A stretch of 64,000 nt of DNA from DATDAH01 sp963823495 (GTDB lineage Bacteria > Actinomycetota > Acidimicrobiia > Acidimicrobiales > DATDAH01), in the NCBI GenBank assembly GCA_963823495.1, contig CAWGLV010000001.1:1984001-2048000 (forward strand), given 5' to 3'. Of this stretch, positions 1 through 11,121 are shown in pieces (position 1 is the first letter of the stretch; each line of letters begins with the position of its first letter). A model generated the notes under the pieces. It had not been told where the DNA came from. It was given only the letters and a program-made list of their open reading frames with translations, and searched no databases. Made by a program: the position numbers and the translations under genes.

Positions 1-203
1 TCGACCACCTCGGCCGCCGAGGGGACGATCTCGGCCCCGGCGGCGGCGTAGGCCGCGTCGGGGAGCTCGGAGTTGACCCCGGCGCCGGCCTCCAACAGGA
101 CCGAGACCCCGTGCTGGGCGAGCTCCCGTACGCCGTCGGGGGTGATGGCCACCCGGTTCTCGTTGTTCTTCATCTCTCGGGGGACCCCGACCAGTAGCGC
201 CAT
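1..203 (-). CDS. ald: Alanine dehydrogenase, N-terminal part (runs off the window)
   Basis: Only the first 67 codons lie in the window. Reading the minus strand from ATG at 203 gives MALLVGVPREMKNNENRVAI, followed by a segment containing TPDGVRELAQHG and LLEAGAGVNSELPD. This is the characteristic N-terminus of NAD-dependent alanine dehydrogenase (PreIKNNExRVaxTP), which interconverts L-alanine with pyruvate and ammonia. The conserved Arg and Lys near residues 9-17 and the GAG segment are present. The NAD-binding domain lies outside the window. It is transcribed divergently from the dehydrogenase at 241 across a 37-nt gap. The related nicotinamide nucleotide transhydrogenase alpha subunit shares this N-terminus, but the early KNNE spelling favours Ald. 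Confidence 0.88.
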   Translation of the reverse strand, partial: MALLVGVPREMKNNENRVAITPDGVRELAQHGVSVLLEAGAGVNSELPDAAYAAAGAEIVPSAAEVV

Positions 204-227
204 TCCCAACTCTGCCATTTCCACGGT

Positions 228-233
228 TAGCTT
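228..233 (+). promoter_or_regulatory. Putative -10 box for a leaderless dehydrogenase
   Basis: TAGCTT ends 7 nt before the ATG at 241, the spacing expected when transcription starts at or next to the start codon. No Shine-Dalgarno sequence precedes the ATG. Confidence 0.45.
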
Positions 234-240
234 GCCGACG

Positions 241-1152
241 ATGAGCCCGAGGATCGCCGTCGCTCCCGAGGGGGAGCGGCCCTGGCTGGCCGATGCCGTG
301 GCATCGGGAGGCGGCGAGGTGGTCGATCCGGGCGAGGCCGAGGGGGTGGTGTGGGCCTCGACGGGCGGAGCGAGAGATCTCCGGGAGTTGTTGGACCGGC
401 ACCCCGGCATCCGCTGGGTGCAGCTGCCCTGGGCGGGCATCGAGCCCTTCGTGGGGGTGCTGGACGAGACCCACACCTGGACCTGCGGCAAGGGCGTCTA
501 CGCCGTCCCGGTGGCCGAGCACGCCCTGATGCTGGGCCTGGCCGGACTCCGGGGCATGGGCACCTATGCCCGGGCGTCGGCCTGGTCCGGCCCCCGGGGC
601 GAGAACCTGGTCGGCGCGAAGGCGACGATCCTCGGCGGGGGAGGCATCACCGAGGAGTTGCTGGCACTGCTCGCCCCCTTCGGCTGCCGGGTGACGGTCG
701 TGCGTCGTCATCCCGCCCCGATGGCGGGGGTCGAGGACGTCGTCGGCCCGGACCGACTGCTCGATGTCCTGCCCGGGCGGCGCCTGGTGGTCCTGGCCCT
801 GGCCCTGACCGACGAGACCCGGGGGATCATCGACGCGAAGGCCCTGGCGGCGATGGACGACGACGCCTGGCTGGTCAACGTCGCCCGCGGGGCCCACGTC
901 GTCACCGACGACCTGGTGGCCGCGCTCCAGGCGGGCGCGATCGGCGGCGCCGCCCTCGACGTCACCGACCCCGAGCCCTTGGCGGACGGTCACCCGTTGT
1001 GGGCCCTGCCCAACTGCCTCATCACGCCGCACGTGGGCAACACGCCCGCCATGGCCGTGCCCCTGCTGTCGGCCCGCATCACCGAGAACACCCGCCGCTT
1101 CGGAGCGAGCGAGCCCCTGCTCGGCCCGGTGGAGCCCGCGCTGGGCTACTGA
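241..1152 (+). CDS. D-isomer-specific 2-hydroxyacid dehydrogenase family protein
   Basis: The product is 303 aa. It is an NAD(P)-dependent oxidoreductase of the D-2-hydroxyacid dehydrogenase fold, reducing a 2-oxoacid or oxidising a D-2-hydroxyacid; the substrate cannot be read from sequence. The catalytic triad is visible: Arg216 in LVNVARGAHV, Glu245 in DVTDPEPL and His264 in ITPHVGN. The nucleotide-binding glycine loop is LGGGGITEE, about residues 131-139. The catalytic domain is somewhat short, as in phosphoglycerate-dehydrogenase-like or GhrA-like members. An upstream in-frame extension exists, but it overlaps the alanine dehydrogenase gene on the other strand, so ATG 241, next to a TAGCTT box, is preferred. 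A strong hairpin follows the stop codon. Confidence 0.85.
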   Translation: MSPRIAVAPEGERPWLADAVASGGGEVVDPGEAEGVVWASTGGARDLRELLDRHPGIRWVQLPWAGIEPFVGVLDETHTWTCGKGVYAVPVAEHALMLGLAGLRGMGTYARASAWSGPRGENLVGAKATILGGGGITEELLALLAPFGCRVTVVRRHPAPMAGVEDVVGPDRLLDVLPGRRLVVLALALTDETRGIIDAKALAAMDDDAWLVNVARGAHVVTDDLVAALQAGAIGGAALDVTDPEPLADGHPLWALPNCLITPHVGNTPAMAVPLLSARITENTRRFGASEPLLGPVEPALGY

Positions 1153-1177
1153 CCGCCGGTACTGGTCCCAGCGCGCG

Positions 1178-1208
1178 CAACGGCCCGTCCCCTGGGGACG
1201 GGCCGTTG
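1178..1208 (+). terminator. Strong hairpin after the dehydrogenase gene
   Basis: The arms caacggcccgtcccc (1178-1192) and ggggacgggccgttg (1194-1208) are perfectly complementary over 15 bases, leaving a very small loop once the inner pairs open. It lies 25 nt after the stop codon. There is no U-run, only ctgtggttc, so it is terminator-like rather than a textbook intrinsic terminator. Confidence 0.6.
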
Positions 1209-1596
1209 CTGTGGTTCGTCGATCGGGACCGGGTGGTCGCGCCAGGCGTTCGGTCGAACCCGGAGGCGGCTCACCCCTGGTCGGGTGCCGGACCCCACTG
1301 CACCGGTGGGCGGGACAGGTGCGGGTGGGTCTCATGGACACGGGACGCCGGGGTGGTCGACGCGCTGCCGAAGGCTCGCGATGGGTCGGGACCACGCGAT
1401 CCCGATCGACCGATCGTCTCCGCCGGGGACACTCCTGGTGCACCCGACGGGTCAATGGCCGGGTGGATCGGCCTCCTCGTGGGCTTGGACCATGGACCGG
1501 ACCTCCTGGTGGTGAGGTGGCTGGTGTGTCCCCCCGACCTTCCTCCGGACCCTGCCGCCTGTCAAGGGGGTACACGCGCGCGACCGCGGGCGTTCC
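1209..1596. other. Non-coding stretch
   Basis: About 390 bp between the hairpin and the promoter of the J-domain gene. Open frames here lack recognisable protein signatures, and I see no RNA gene or clear repeat. Confidence 0.5.
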
Positions 1597-1602
1597 TACG
1601 CT
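1597..1602 (+). promoter_or_regulatory. Putative -10 box of the J-domain gene
   Basis: TACGCT fits the TANNNT pattern used through the window and ends 6 nt before codon 1609, the position where the J-domain reading frame should begin. Confidence 0.45.
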
Positions 1603-1608
1603 GGTGGC

Positions 1609-1995
1609 GCGAACCACTACGACACACTCGGGCTGGTCCCCTCGTCCACCGATGAGGAGGTCCGGGCGGCCTACATCGAGCGCGCGTTGCGGTATCACCC
1701 GGACCGCCATGAGGGCCAGGACCTCGCCGGCCGGGCCGAGGCCGAGCGGCGCATGCAGGCCGTGAACGCGGCGTGGGCCGTGCTCGGTGATCATGGGGCA
1801 AGGGATGCCTACGACGCCGAACTGGGCCTCCTGGCCGAGCCGGTCCCGGATGATCCTCGGCGTCGGTCGCCGGCCGTCGCGGGCCCCGTCGGGGTGCGGG
1901 CGACCCTCCGCCGCTTCGCCCCCGTCCTGATCGTCGTCGCGCTCCTCGCGGCGATCTTCGTGTTCACCGCCTATGCGGGTCCCGCGCCGAGCTGA
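1609..1995 (+). CDS. Small J-domain protein with a C-terminal membrane helix; start codon non-standard
   Basis: The frame encodes a J domain beginning NHYDTLGL, with the hallmark HPD triad in RYHPDRHEG. A final helix-like segment, ALLAAIFVFTAYAG, follows. J domains stimulate the ATPase of DnaK-type Hsp70; this one has no G/F, zinc-finger or C-terminal substrate domains and is probably membrane-anchored through its last 25 residues. The frame is open from 1516, but no ATG, GTG or TTG occurs before 1687, which would delete half the domain. By position after the TACGCT box, the start should be codon 1609, which reads GCG; one C-to-T change would make it GTG. Either the start is unusual, or there is a sequence error or mutation. 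Confidence 0.6.
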   Translation, partial: ANHYDTLGLVPSSTDEEVRAAYIERALRYHPDRHEGQDLAGRAEAERRMQAVNAAWAVLGDHGARDAYDAELGLLAEPVPDDPRRRSPAVAGPVGVRATLRRFAPVLIVVALLAAIFVFTAYAGPAPS

Positions 1996-2004
1996 GCGCC
2001 GGCC

Positions 2005-5511
<3,507 letters not shown>

Positions 5512-5517
5512 CCCGAG

Positions 5518-5523
5518 AGGCTA
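5518..5523 (-). promoter_or_regulatory. Putative -10 box of metH overlapping the upstream stop codon
   Basis: On the minus strand TAGCCT ends 6 nt before the metH ATG. Its TAG is also the stop codon of the preceding AI-2E-family gene. The arrangement suggests a leaderless metH transcript in addition to read-through. Confidence 0.5.
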
Positions 5524-6684
5524 CCGAGGGTCGGTCTCGGCTCCCTGTGGGGTTTCGGTTCGTCGTCTGAATCGTGCCCGGACGCGGTCGACGACCGACC
5601 GCGAGGTCCTGGGCTTGGTCCGGTCCTGGCCGGTGGCCTCGAGGTAGATGGCCTTGCCCGCGCCGAGGAGCGGCACCGCGACGAGGGCCCCCGGCACACC
5701 GGCGACCGAGGCACCGACGATGGCGCCGACCATCGTCGTCGGCGCGGAGAGGTCGACGGCCTCCCCGACGATGATCGGGCTGAGGATGTGGTTCTCGAAG
5801 TTGAGGTAGAGGACGAAGGCGATCAGGCAGATCACCCCGGTCGTGGCGCTCTCGGTGAACCCGAGGAGGACGAAGGGGGCCCCGGCGAGAGCGCCACCGA
5901 TCTGGGGGATGAGGCTGACGACCGCGGCCCACAGCCCGAGGAGCGGGGCGAGGGGTACGCCCAGGATGAGGCCGATCGACAGCACGTAGAGACCGTGGAG
6001 CAGGGCGACGAACAGGGATCCGGCGAAGTACTTCCCGACGATCTCGTAGAACTGGCGGCCGGTTCGGTCGACACGGGGGCGGTGTCGCTCGGGGGTGAGG
6101 CGCTGGACGGCACCGACCAGCCGGTCGCCGTCGAGCAGGAGGCTGATCACCACCAGGCCGGTGGCCATGGCGGCGAGGAGGCCCGACAGGATCGACTCGG
6201 CCCGATCGCCGATGTCGGCGTCACGCCCGGCGAGGGCCTCGGGCAGGTTGTTGAGCCAGTCCTCGACCTTGTCGGGGACGTCGTTGCGGGCCAGGGTGTC
6301 GCCGACGAGCGGGAGCTCGGTGAGTTGGTCGACGACCTCGGGCAGGTCCTCGCTCAGGGTCCGCGCCTGGCGCGAGGTCTCCGGCCCGACCAGCAGGGCG
6401 ACCACGGTGATCGAGGTGAAGAACGCCGCCAGGACGAGGCCGACCGCGACCCCCCGCCGCAGGCCGACGGACTCCTGGACGCGGTCGACCAGGGGATCGA
6501 GGGCGAGGGCCAACAGGGCGCCGATGACCACGAAGGTGAGGGTCCGGCTCGTGGCGCTGACCACGGCGAACACCGCGACCAGGCCGATCACCCCGGCACA
6601 GGCCAGCGCGGCCGAGCGCCAGTCGAGCTCAACCGTGAGGAGATCCTCGGGGGCGGCCGGCCCTCCCTGCTCGCCACTCGGCAC
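5521..6684 (-). CDS. AI-2E family (PerM/YdiK-like) membrane transporter
   Basis: The product is 387 aa from GTG 6684. It is a polytopic membrane protein of the AI-2E/UPF0118 exporter family, whose members have been linked to autoinducer or ion export; the substrate is unknown here. Features include an N-terminal pair of helices (VIGLVAVFAVVSA and FVVIGALLALALDPLV), a long soluble segment rich in acidic residues (about 100-160), and a C-terminal membrane core with LGVPLAPLLGLWAAVVSLIPQIG, which is the family's conserved Pro-rich region. GTG 6684 is chosen because a TACCGT box sits 6 nt upstream; longer in-frame starts would run into the divergent gene. The gene divergent from it encodes a member of the same family. 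Confidence 0.85.
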   Translation of the reverse strand: MPSGEQGGPAAPEDLLTVELDWRSAALACAGVIGLVAVFAVVSATSRTLTFVVIGALLALALDPLVDRVQESVGLRRGVAVGLVLAAFFTSITVVALLVGPETSRQARTLSEDLPEVVDQLTELPLVGDTLARNDVPDKVEDWLNNLPEALAGRDADIGDRAESILSGLLAAMATGLVVISLLLDGDRLVGAVQRLTPERHRPRVDRTGRQFYEIVGKYFAGSLFVALLHGLYVLSIGLILGVPLAPLLGLWAAVVSLIPQIGGALAGAPFVLLGFTESATTGVICLIAFVLYLNFENHILSPIIVGEAVDLSAPTTMVGAIVGASVAGVPGALVAVPLLGAGKAIYLEATGQDRTKPRTSRSVVDRVRARFRRRTETPQGAETDPR

Positions 6685-6689
6685 CTGGG

Positions 6690-6696
6690 TACGGTA
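6690..6696. promoter_or_regulatory. Overlapping divergent -10 boxes (TACGGTA)
   Basis: TACGGT (6690-6695) on the plus strand ends 8 nt before ATG 6704. TACCGT on the minus strand (6696-6691) ends 6 nt before GTG 6684. The two boxes share five positions, so one 7-bp element can serve both leaderless genes and presumably only one polymerase at a time. Confidence 0.6.
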
Positions 6697-6703
6697 GGCC
6701 GGG

Positions 6704-7798
6704 ATGGAGGGGCTGTCGGGGGACACCACGAGGCTGCTGCGGTTCACCCCGGCATCGGTGGTGCGGGCAGTGGGGATGGTGGCCGCGACGCTGGTGGTGC
6801 TGGCGGTGTTCCGGGCGGCGACCCGCCCCCTGGGCTGGCTGGTCGTCGCCGGGCTCGGGGCGGCGCTCCTCGGGCCGTTCGTGCTCCTGCTCCAACGCAT
6901 CCTGCCCCGGGGCCTCGCCGTCGTCGGCGCACTGCTCATCGCCGCCGCGGCGTTCGGGGCGGTGGCCTACGTCGCGGTCGAGGACCTCGGCAACGAGCTC
7001 GACCGCGTCCAGCGCATTGCGCCTCGGGCCGCGGGGGAGATGGAGCGCTCCGAGCGCTTCGGTGAGTTCGCCCGGGAGATCGCCCTGCGCGATCGGGTGA
7101 AGGCCTTCGTGGACGAGCTCCCCGACCGGCTGCGGGGTGGTGACGACGTGGCCGCGATCCGGTCGGCGGCATCTCGTGGGGTCTCGTTCCTGATCACCTT
7201 CGTCCTGTTGCTGTTCCTGCTCGCGTCGGGACCGAGGTTCATCGATGCCGGATTGCGTCAGTTGGGCGACGAGAGCCGACGGGAACGGGTGCGGGCCGTG
7301 CTGGTCGAGGCGTACGGCCGCTTCTGGCGCTACGTCGCCGCCACGCTCGGGCGGGCGGCACTGGCCGGCCTGTTCACCTATGTCGTCGTGCGCGTCGCCG
7401 ACCTCCCCGCTCCGGTGATCCTCGCCGTCTGGGTGGGTGCCTGGAGCATCGTGCCCGCGGTCGGCGTGGTCATCGGCTCGCTGGCGGTCGGCCTGATCGC
7501 GGTGCCGGAGTCCTTCTCGCTGGCCGGATGGCTGATGGTCCTCTTCGTCGGCTACCAGGTCTTCGACGCCGTCGTGCTCGAGAAGCGGATCGACCGGCGA
7601 ACACTGCACCTGGGGTCCTTCGGCACCTTCGTCGCGGCCGCGCTGGGCCTGGAGGCCTACGGCCTGGGAGGGCTGGTGGTCGCGGCTCTGCTCGCCATGT
7701 TCGCCGCCGCGGTCGTCCGCACCCTGACCGCCGCCGGGAGCACCGGCTCCCTGCCCGGCCCGGTCGCCACCGGCGAGGTGGCCCCGGTGGCTGGATAG
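6704..7798 (+). CDS. AI-2E family membrane protein, divergent paralogue
   Basis: The product is 364 aa. It has the same architecture as the gene divergent from it: paired N-terminal helices, a soluble charged region around residues 95-150, helix FLITFVLLLFLLASG, and a C-terminal membrane core including ADLPAPVILAVWVGAWSIVP and VLFVGYQVFDAVVLEKRID. This matches the AI-2E/UPF0118 exporter family. The substrate is unknown. The start is ATG 6704 with a TACGGT box 8 nt upstream. The TAG stop forms part of a -10-like element for the next gene. Confidence 0.82.
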   Translation: MEGLSGDTTRLLRFTPASVVRAVGMVAATLVVLAVFRAATRPLGWLVVAGLGAALLGPFVLLLQRILPRGLAVVGALLIAAAAFGAVAYVAVEDLGNELDRVQRIAPRAAGEMERSERFGEFAREIALRDRVKAFVDELPDRLRGGDDVAAIRSAASRGVSFLITFVLLLFLLASGPRFIDAGLRQLGDESRRERVRAVLVEAYGRFWRYVAATLGRAALAGLFTYVVVRVADLPAPVILAVWVGAWSIVPAVGVVIGSLAVGLIAVPESFSLAGWLMVLFVGYQVFDAVVLEKRIDRRTLHLGSFGTFVAAALGLEAYGLGGLVVAALLAMFAAAVVRTLTAAGSTGSLPGPVATGEVAPVAG

Positions 7799-7801
7799 CC
7801 T
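7796..7801 (+). promoter_or_regulatory. Putative -10 box overlapping a stop codon
   Basis: TAGCCT begins with the TAG stop of the membrane-protein gene and ends 9 nt before the GTG start of the adenosyltransferase gene. Confidence 0.45.
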
Positions 7802-7810
7802 CGCCGCCGC

Positions 7811-8353
7811 GTGAGCATCTACACGAAGAAGGGCGACGACGGCACGACGGGCCTCCTCCACGGCGGCCGGGTGCGCAAGGACGCCGAGCGCCCGACGGCC
7901 TACGGCGAGGTGGACGAGGCCCAGGCCGTCCTCGGTGTCGTCCGGGCCGAGGCGGGCCGTGAGCTGGCGGAGATCGTGCTCGGACTCCAGCGGGATCTCT
8001 GGGTCGTCATGGCCGAGTTGGCCACGGCCCCCGAGCGCACCGACAGGTTGGTCGACGGCCGGACCCGATCGACCGAGGCCATGGTCGACTCCCTGGGGGC
8101 CCGCATCGACGAGATCTCCACCCGGTTCGCGCCACCCACGGAGTTCGTCGTGCCGGGCGAGACCTTGGTGGCGGCCCACCTCGACGTGGCCCGGACCGTG
8201 GTCCGCCGGGCCGAACGCGCCGCGGTGGCCGCGCTCGGTGAGGAGCCCTCGTGGGTGATCCCCTACCTGAACCGCCTGAGCGACCTCCTGTGGATCCTGG
8301 CCCGCTGGCAGGAGGGCGAGTCACTGACGACGAAGTCCCTACCCGAAGGATGA
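7811..8353 (+). CDS. pduO: Cob(I)alamin adenosyltransferase, PduO type
   Basis: The product is 180 aa. It adenosylates cob(I)alamin with ATP to make adenosylcobalamin, the cofactor of methylmalonyl-CoA mutase (gene at 41000-43126). The N-terminus MSIYTKKGDDGTTGLLHGGR is the ATP-binding signature of PduO-type enzymes. YGEVDEAQAVLG and the C-terminal PYLNRLSDLLWILARW segment, with its Arg/Asn catalytic region, complete a single five-helix domain of normal length. Its stop overlaps the next start as ATGA, suggesting translational coupling to leucyl aminopeptidase, although the two activities are unrelated. Confidence 0.93.
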   Translation: MSIYTKKGDDGTTGLLHGGRVRKDAERPTAYGEVDEAQAVLGVVRAEAGRELAEIVLGLQRDLWVVMAELATAPERTDRLVDGRTRSTEAMVDSLGARIDEISTRFAPPTEFVVPGETLVAAHLDVARTVVRRAERAAVAALGEEPSWVIPYLNRLSDLLWILARWQEGESLTTKSLPEG

Positions 8354-9780
8354 CGATGATCGAGTTCTCCATGGCCGACGACGCGGGCGACGTCGAGGTG
8401 CTGGTGTCCGGGTTGACCGCGGCCGGCATCGCCGAGGCCCCCGACGGCTTGGGCGAACACCTCGCGGCGCGTGGGTTCGAGGCGAAGGCCGGGTCCACCG
8501 TTCTGGTGCCCCGGGACGGCGGGGGCTCCCTGCTGCTGGTCGGGCTCGGTGAGGGTGAGGTCGGGGACCGGGCCCTCTGTCGCGCCGCGGCGGACGCGGC
8601 GAAGGCGCTCGGTCACTACGCCGCGGCGGCCACCACCCTGCTGGCCGATGCCGACCGGGTCGACGCCCGGGGGGCCCAGGCCCTGGCGGAGGGCTTCGCC
8701 CTCGGCGCCTACCGCTACGGCGTGTACAAGTCCGACTTCGAGTCCCACGAACTGGCGAGCGTGCGCGTGGTCGGCGCCGGCGGCGACGTGGCCGACGGCC
8801 TGGCCCGGGGTGCCCGGGTGGCCGAGGCCGTGATCGTGGCTCGGGACCTCGTGAACGCCCCCGGCGGCGACCTGACGCCGCCCGTGCTCGCCGACGAGGC
8901 CGTGGCCCTCGGTGAGGCGGGCGGACTGACCGTCGACGTCATGGACAAGGCCGCCATCGAGGCCGCCGGGTTCGGCGGGCTGCTCGGGGTCAACCGGGGG
9001 TCGCTGCACGAGCCCCGCTTCATCCGGATGACCCATGCCCCGGATGGGGCGACCGGCCACGTCGTGCTCGTCGGCAAGGGCATCACCTTCGATGCCGGAG
9101 GGCTGTCCATCAAGACCGCCGACGGCATGTACGGCATGCACGGTGACATGGGTGGTGGGGCTGCGGTCATCGCCACGATGTCCGCCGTCGCCGAGCTGGC
9201 CCCGGGCGTGAGGGTGACCGGCCTGGTGCCCGCCACCGACAACATGCTCGGCCCGGACGCCACTCGGCCCGGCGACGTCCTGACCATTTCGAACGGCAAG
9301 ACCGTCGAGGTGGTCAACACCGACGCCGAGGGTCGTCTGATCCTGGCCGACGGACTGGCCGAAGCCAGCAAGGAGGCCCCGGACGCCGTCATCGACCTGG
9401 CCACGCTGACCGGCGCGTGCATGGTGGCCCTCGGGCCCCGCATCGCGGGCCTGATGAGCAACGACGACGATCTGGCCGTCAGGGTGGCCGCGGCCGCCGA
9501 AGGGGCGGGGGAGCGGGTCTGGCGCCTGCCGCTGCCTGCGGACATGGAGAAGGCCATCGAGTCGCCGGTGGCCGACATCAAGAACATGGGCAACCGCTAC
9601 GGCGGAGCGCTCGCCGCGGGGCTGTTCCTCCAGCACTTCGTCGGCGAGGGCATCCCGTGGGTCCACCTCGACATCGCCGGCCCCGCCTGGTTCGACGAGG
9701 CCGACGGCGAGAACCCCAAGCACGCCACCGGCTTCGGCGTCCGCACCCTCCTCGAGCTCCTGAGCACCTGGTCGGACTGA
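8350..9780 (+). CDS. pepA: Leucyl aminopeptidase (M17)
   Basis: The product is 476 aa, of normal M17 length. It is a cytosolic dizinc/manganese aminopeptidase removing N-terminal residues from peptides. The metal and catalytic residues are visible: Lys243 and Asp248 in GKGITFDAGG, Asp266 in HGDMGGG, and Asp325, Glu327 and Arg329 in NTDAEGR. The N-terminal macro-like domain covers about residues 1-150. The start at 8350 overlaps the previous stop (ATGA). An upstream in-frame start exists, but it lies inside the adenosyltransferase gene and adds no domain sequence. Confidence 0.95.
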   Translation: MTMIEFSMADDAGDVEVLVSGLTAAGIAEAPDGLGEHLAARGFEAKAGSTVLVPRDGGGSLLLVGLGEGEVGDRALCRAAADAAKALGHYAAAATTLLADADRVDARGAQALAEGFALGAYRYGVYKSDFESHELASVRVVGAGGDVADGLARGARVAEAVIVARDLVNAPGGDLTPPVLADEAVALGEAGGLTVDVMDKAAIEAAGFGGLLGVNRGSLHEPRFIRMTHAPDGATGHVVLVGKGITFDAGGLSIKTADGMYGMHGDMGGGAAVIATMSAVAELAPGVRVTGLVPATDNMLGPDATRPGDVLTISNGKTVEVVNTDAEGRLILADGLAEASKEAPDAVIDLATLTGACMVALGPRIAGLMSNDDDLAVRVAAAAEGAGERVWRLPLPADMEKAIESPVADIKNMGNRYGGALAAGLFLQHFVGEGIPWVHLDIAGPAWFDEADGENPKHATGFGVRTLLELLSTWSD

Positions 9781-9858
9781 GCCCCGATCCGAAACTGCGT
9801 CGACTGGTCACGCTGGGCGTGACCGATCGACGCCAGATCGGTCTCGGGTCCGGGAGGC

Positions 9859-10494
9859 TCACCGGATCTCGACCGGGTCGGCCTCGGCTTGCTTGGCGGC
9901 GACAGCCGCGTCGCGGTGGCGATCGAGGGCCCACGCGACCGCGGCGCTGGCCAGTGCGGGGTGGTACTGCCAGCGGTGGAGCTCGCGTTCGACCCGGTCG
10001 GGTTCGTGGCCGGTCTCGAACAGGCTCAGGGCCAGGCGGCGAGCCCGGCGTTGGGTCTCCTCGAAGCGGTCGGTGACGAGCAGCTGCTCCTGCCAGTCGC
10101 GGTGGGCCTGCTGGACGGGGCGGGGCAGACGGGCCACCTGACCGCGGTTGAGCGGCGGGATGCGCCGGCGGACGTCGATGCCGTCGTGGCCCACCATCCG
10201 GGCGAGGCCGAAGCGGACGGTCCGCTCGATGGCCCGGTGGATCGGGGAGTGCACGCTGGTCGGCCGGCCGAGACCGAGGTGGCGGGCCGTGCGGTCGAGG
10301 TCGAGGTCGAAGCCGTCGGGCTCACGGTCGAGGCGAAGGGCCACATGGCGCAGGAACCACGTGGTCGACGGGCCGAGGATCCCCAGCCAGAACTGCTCGA
10401 CGTACTGAGAGCGGGCGTCGTGGCCGAGGCGGTCGATGACCGTGTCCGCCCAGGGGCGCAGGTGCAGGAGGGTCGGTGGCGGGACAGGTTCCAT
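9859..10494 (-). CDS. Conserved actinobacterial protein of unknown function, possibly winged-helix
   Basis: The product is 211 aa, with no signal peptide or membrane segment. I cannot assign a named family with confidence. The sequence begins PTLLHLRPWADTVIDRLGHD and contains FWLGILGPSTTWFLRH. A stretch of two helices and a basic strand follows (LDLDRTARHLGLG, PIHRAIERTVRFGLARM, DVRRRIPPL), which resembles a winged helix-turn-helix. The C-terminal third is Arg- and Glu-rich helix. The upstream region is the most AT-rich short stretch seen nearby and holds an inverted repeat, which fits a DNA-binding, possibly self-regulated protein. That role is inference. Confidence 0.6.
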   Translation of the reverse strand: MEPVPPPTLLHLRPWADTVIDRLGHDARSQYVEQFWLGILGPSTTWFLRHVALRLDREPDGFDLDLDRTARHLGLGRPTSVHSPIHRAIERTVRFGLARMVGHDGIDVRRRIPPLNRGQVARLPRPVQQAHRDWQEQLLVTDRFEETQRRARRLALSLFETGHEPDRVERELHRWQYHPALASAAVAWALDRHRDAAVAAKQAEADPVEIR

Positions 10495-10496
10495 GC

Positions 10497-10536
10497 CAGC
10501 AGTAGATCATTACATATGATTTCAGTCAATAACAGT
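10497..10536 (-). promoter_or_regulatory. AT-rich promoter with inverted repeat upstream of the unknown gene
   Basis: On the minus strand TTGACT is followed after 17 nt by TCTACT, which ends 6 nt before the ATG at 10494: a good -35/-10 pair with leaderless spacing. The spacer holds ATCAT-N5-ATGAT (10506-10510 and 10516-10520), a candidate operator. Confidence 0.5.
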
Positions 10537-10545
10537 GTCTCAGGG

Positions 10546-11121
10546 CTAGATGTCGAACACGCCGTCGAAGAGGAGCCCGAACCCGGCCAGGACGAGCAGC
10601 CCGGCCAGGGCGCGCGCCGCGCCGTCCAGCACCCGGTGCCGGGCCGATCCGGGCCGGACCGGGATCGACGCGACGCCGGGGACCGTGGCGAGCGCGAAGG
10701 CGAGCACGATCACCGCGACGGTGGCGGAGCGGTCGACGGATGCGGTGACGGTCAGGAGGGCGAGACCCGGGGTGAGGAGGGTGGGGAACGCCACCGGGAC
10801 GAGCGCGGCCTGATGGCCGGGGAGCGCCGGGCGGGGTCGGGGCATGGGCCAACCGACCAGCAGCACGCCGGTGGCCACGAGGAGCAGGCCGGTGGCGATG
10901 CGGGCGGTGGCCGCGGCGATCCCGACGAGATCGAGCAGGGGGTCGGCGAACCCGGCGAAGGCGACCGCGGCGATGAGCGTCAGGCCGGCGCCGAGGGTCG
11001 CCACGAGTAGGCGGCCCCCACCACGCGTCGGGCCCGACTCGTCGTCGCCCGGCAGCACCGACCTCGCTCGGGGAGCGTTCACCACACACACGGCGGCGAG
11101 CACGAACAGGGACAGGGTCAC
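10546..11121 (-). CDS. Small integral membrane protein, MarC-like
   Basis: The product is 191 aa from GTG 11121 and is almost entirely hydrophobic, with about six helices. The N-terminus LFVLAAVCVVNAPRAR and the middle segments DLVGIAAATARIATGLLLVA and PTLLTPGLALLTVT resemble the MarC family of multi-helix membrane proteins (NPPG-like and GPGA-like positions). The transport role is not established for the family. The start overlaps the stop of the upstream secreted-protein gene (GTGA), so the two are translationally coupled. Confidence 0.5.
   Translation of the reverse strand: MTLSLFVLAAVCVVNAPRARSVLPGDDESGPTRGGGRLLVATLGAGLTLIAAVAFAGFADPLLDLVGIAAATARIATGLLLVATGVLLVGWPMPRPRPALPGHQAALVPVAFPTLLTPGLALLTVTASVDRSATVAVIVLAFALATVPGVASIPVRPGSARHRVLDGAARALAGLLVLAGFGLLFDGVFDI

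Noticed and set aside
5512..5520. Cobalamin riboswitch upstream of metH
   Set aside because: Only 9 nt separate metH from the previous gene, leaving no room for an aptamer.
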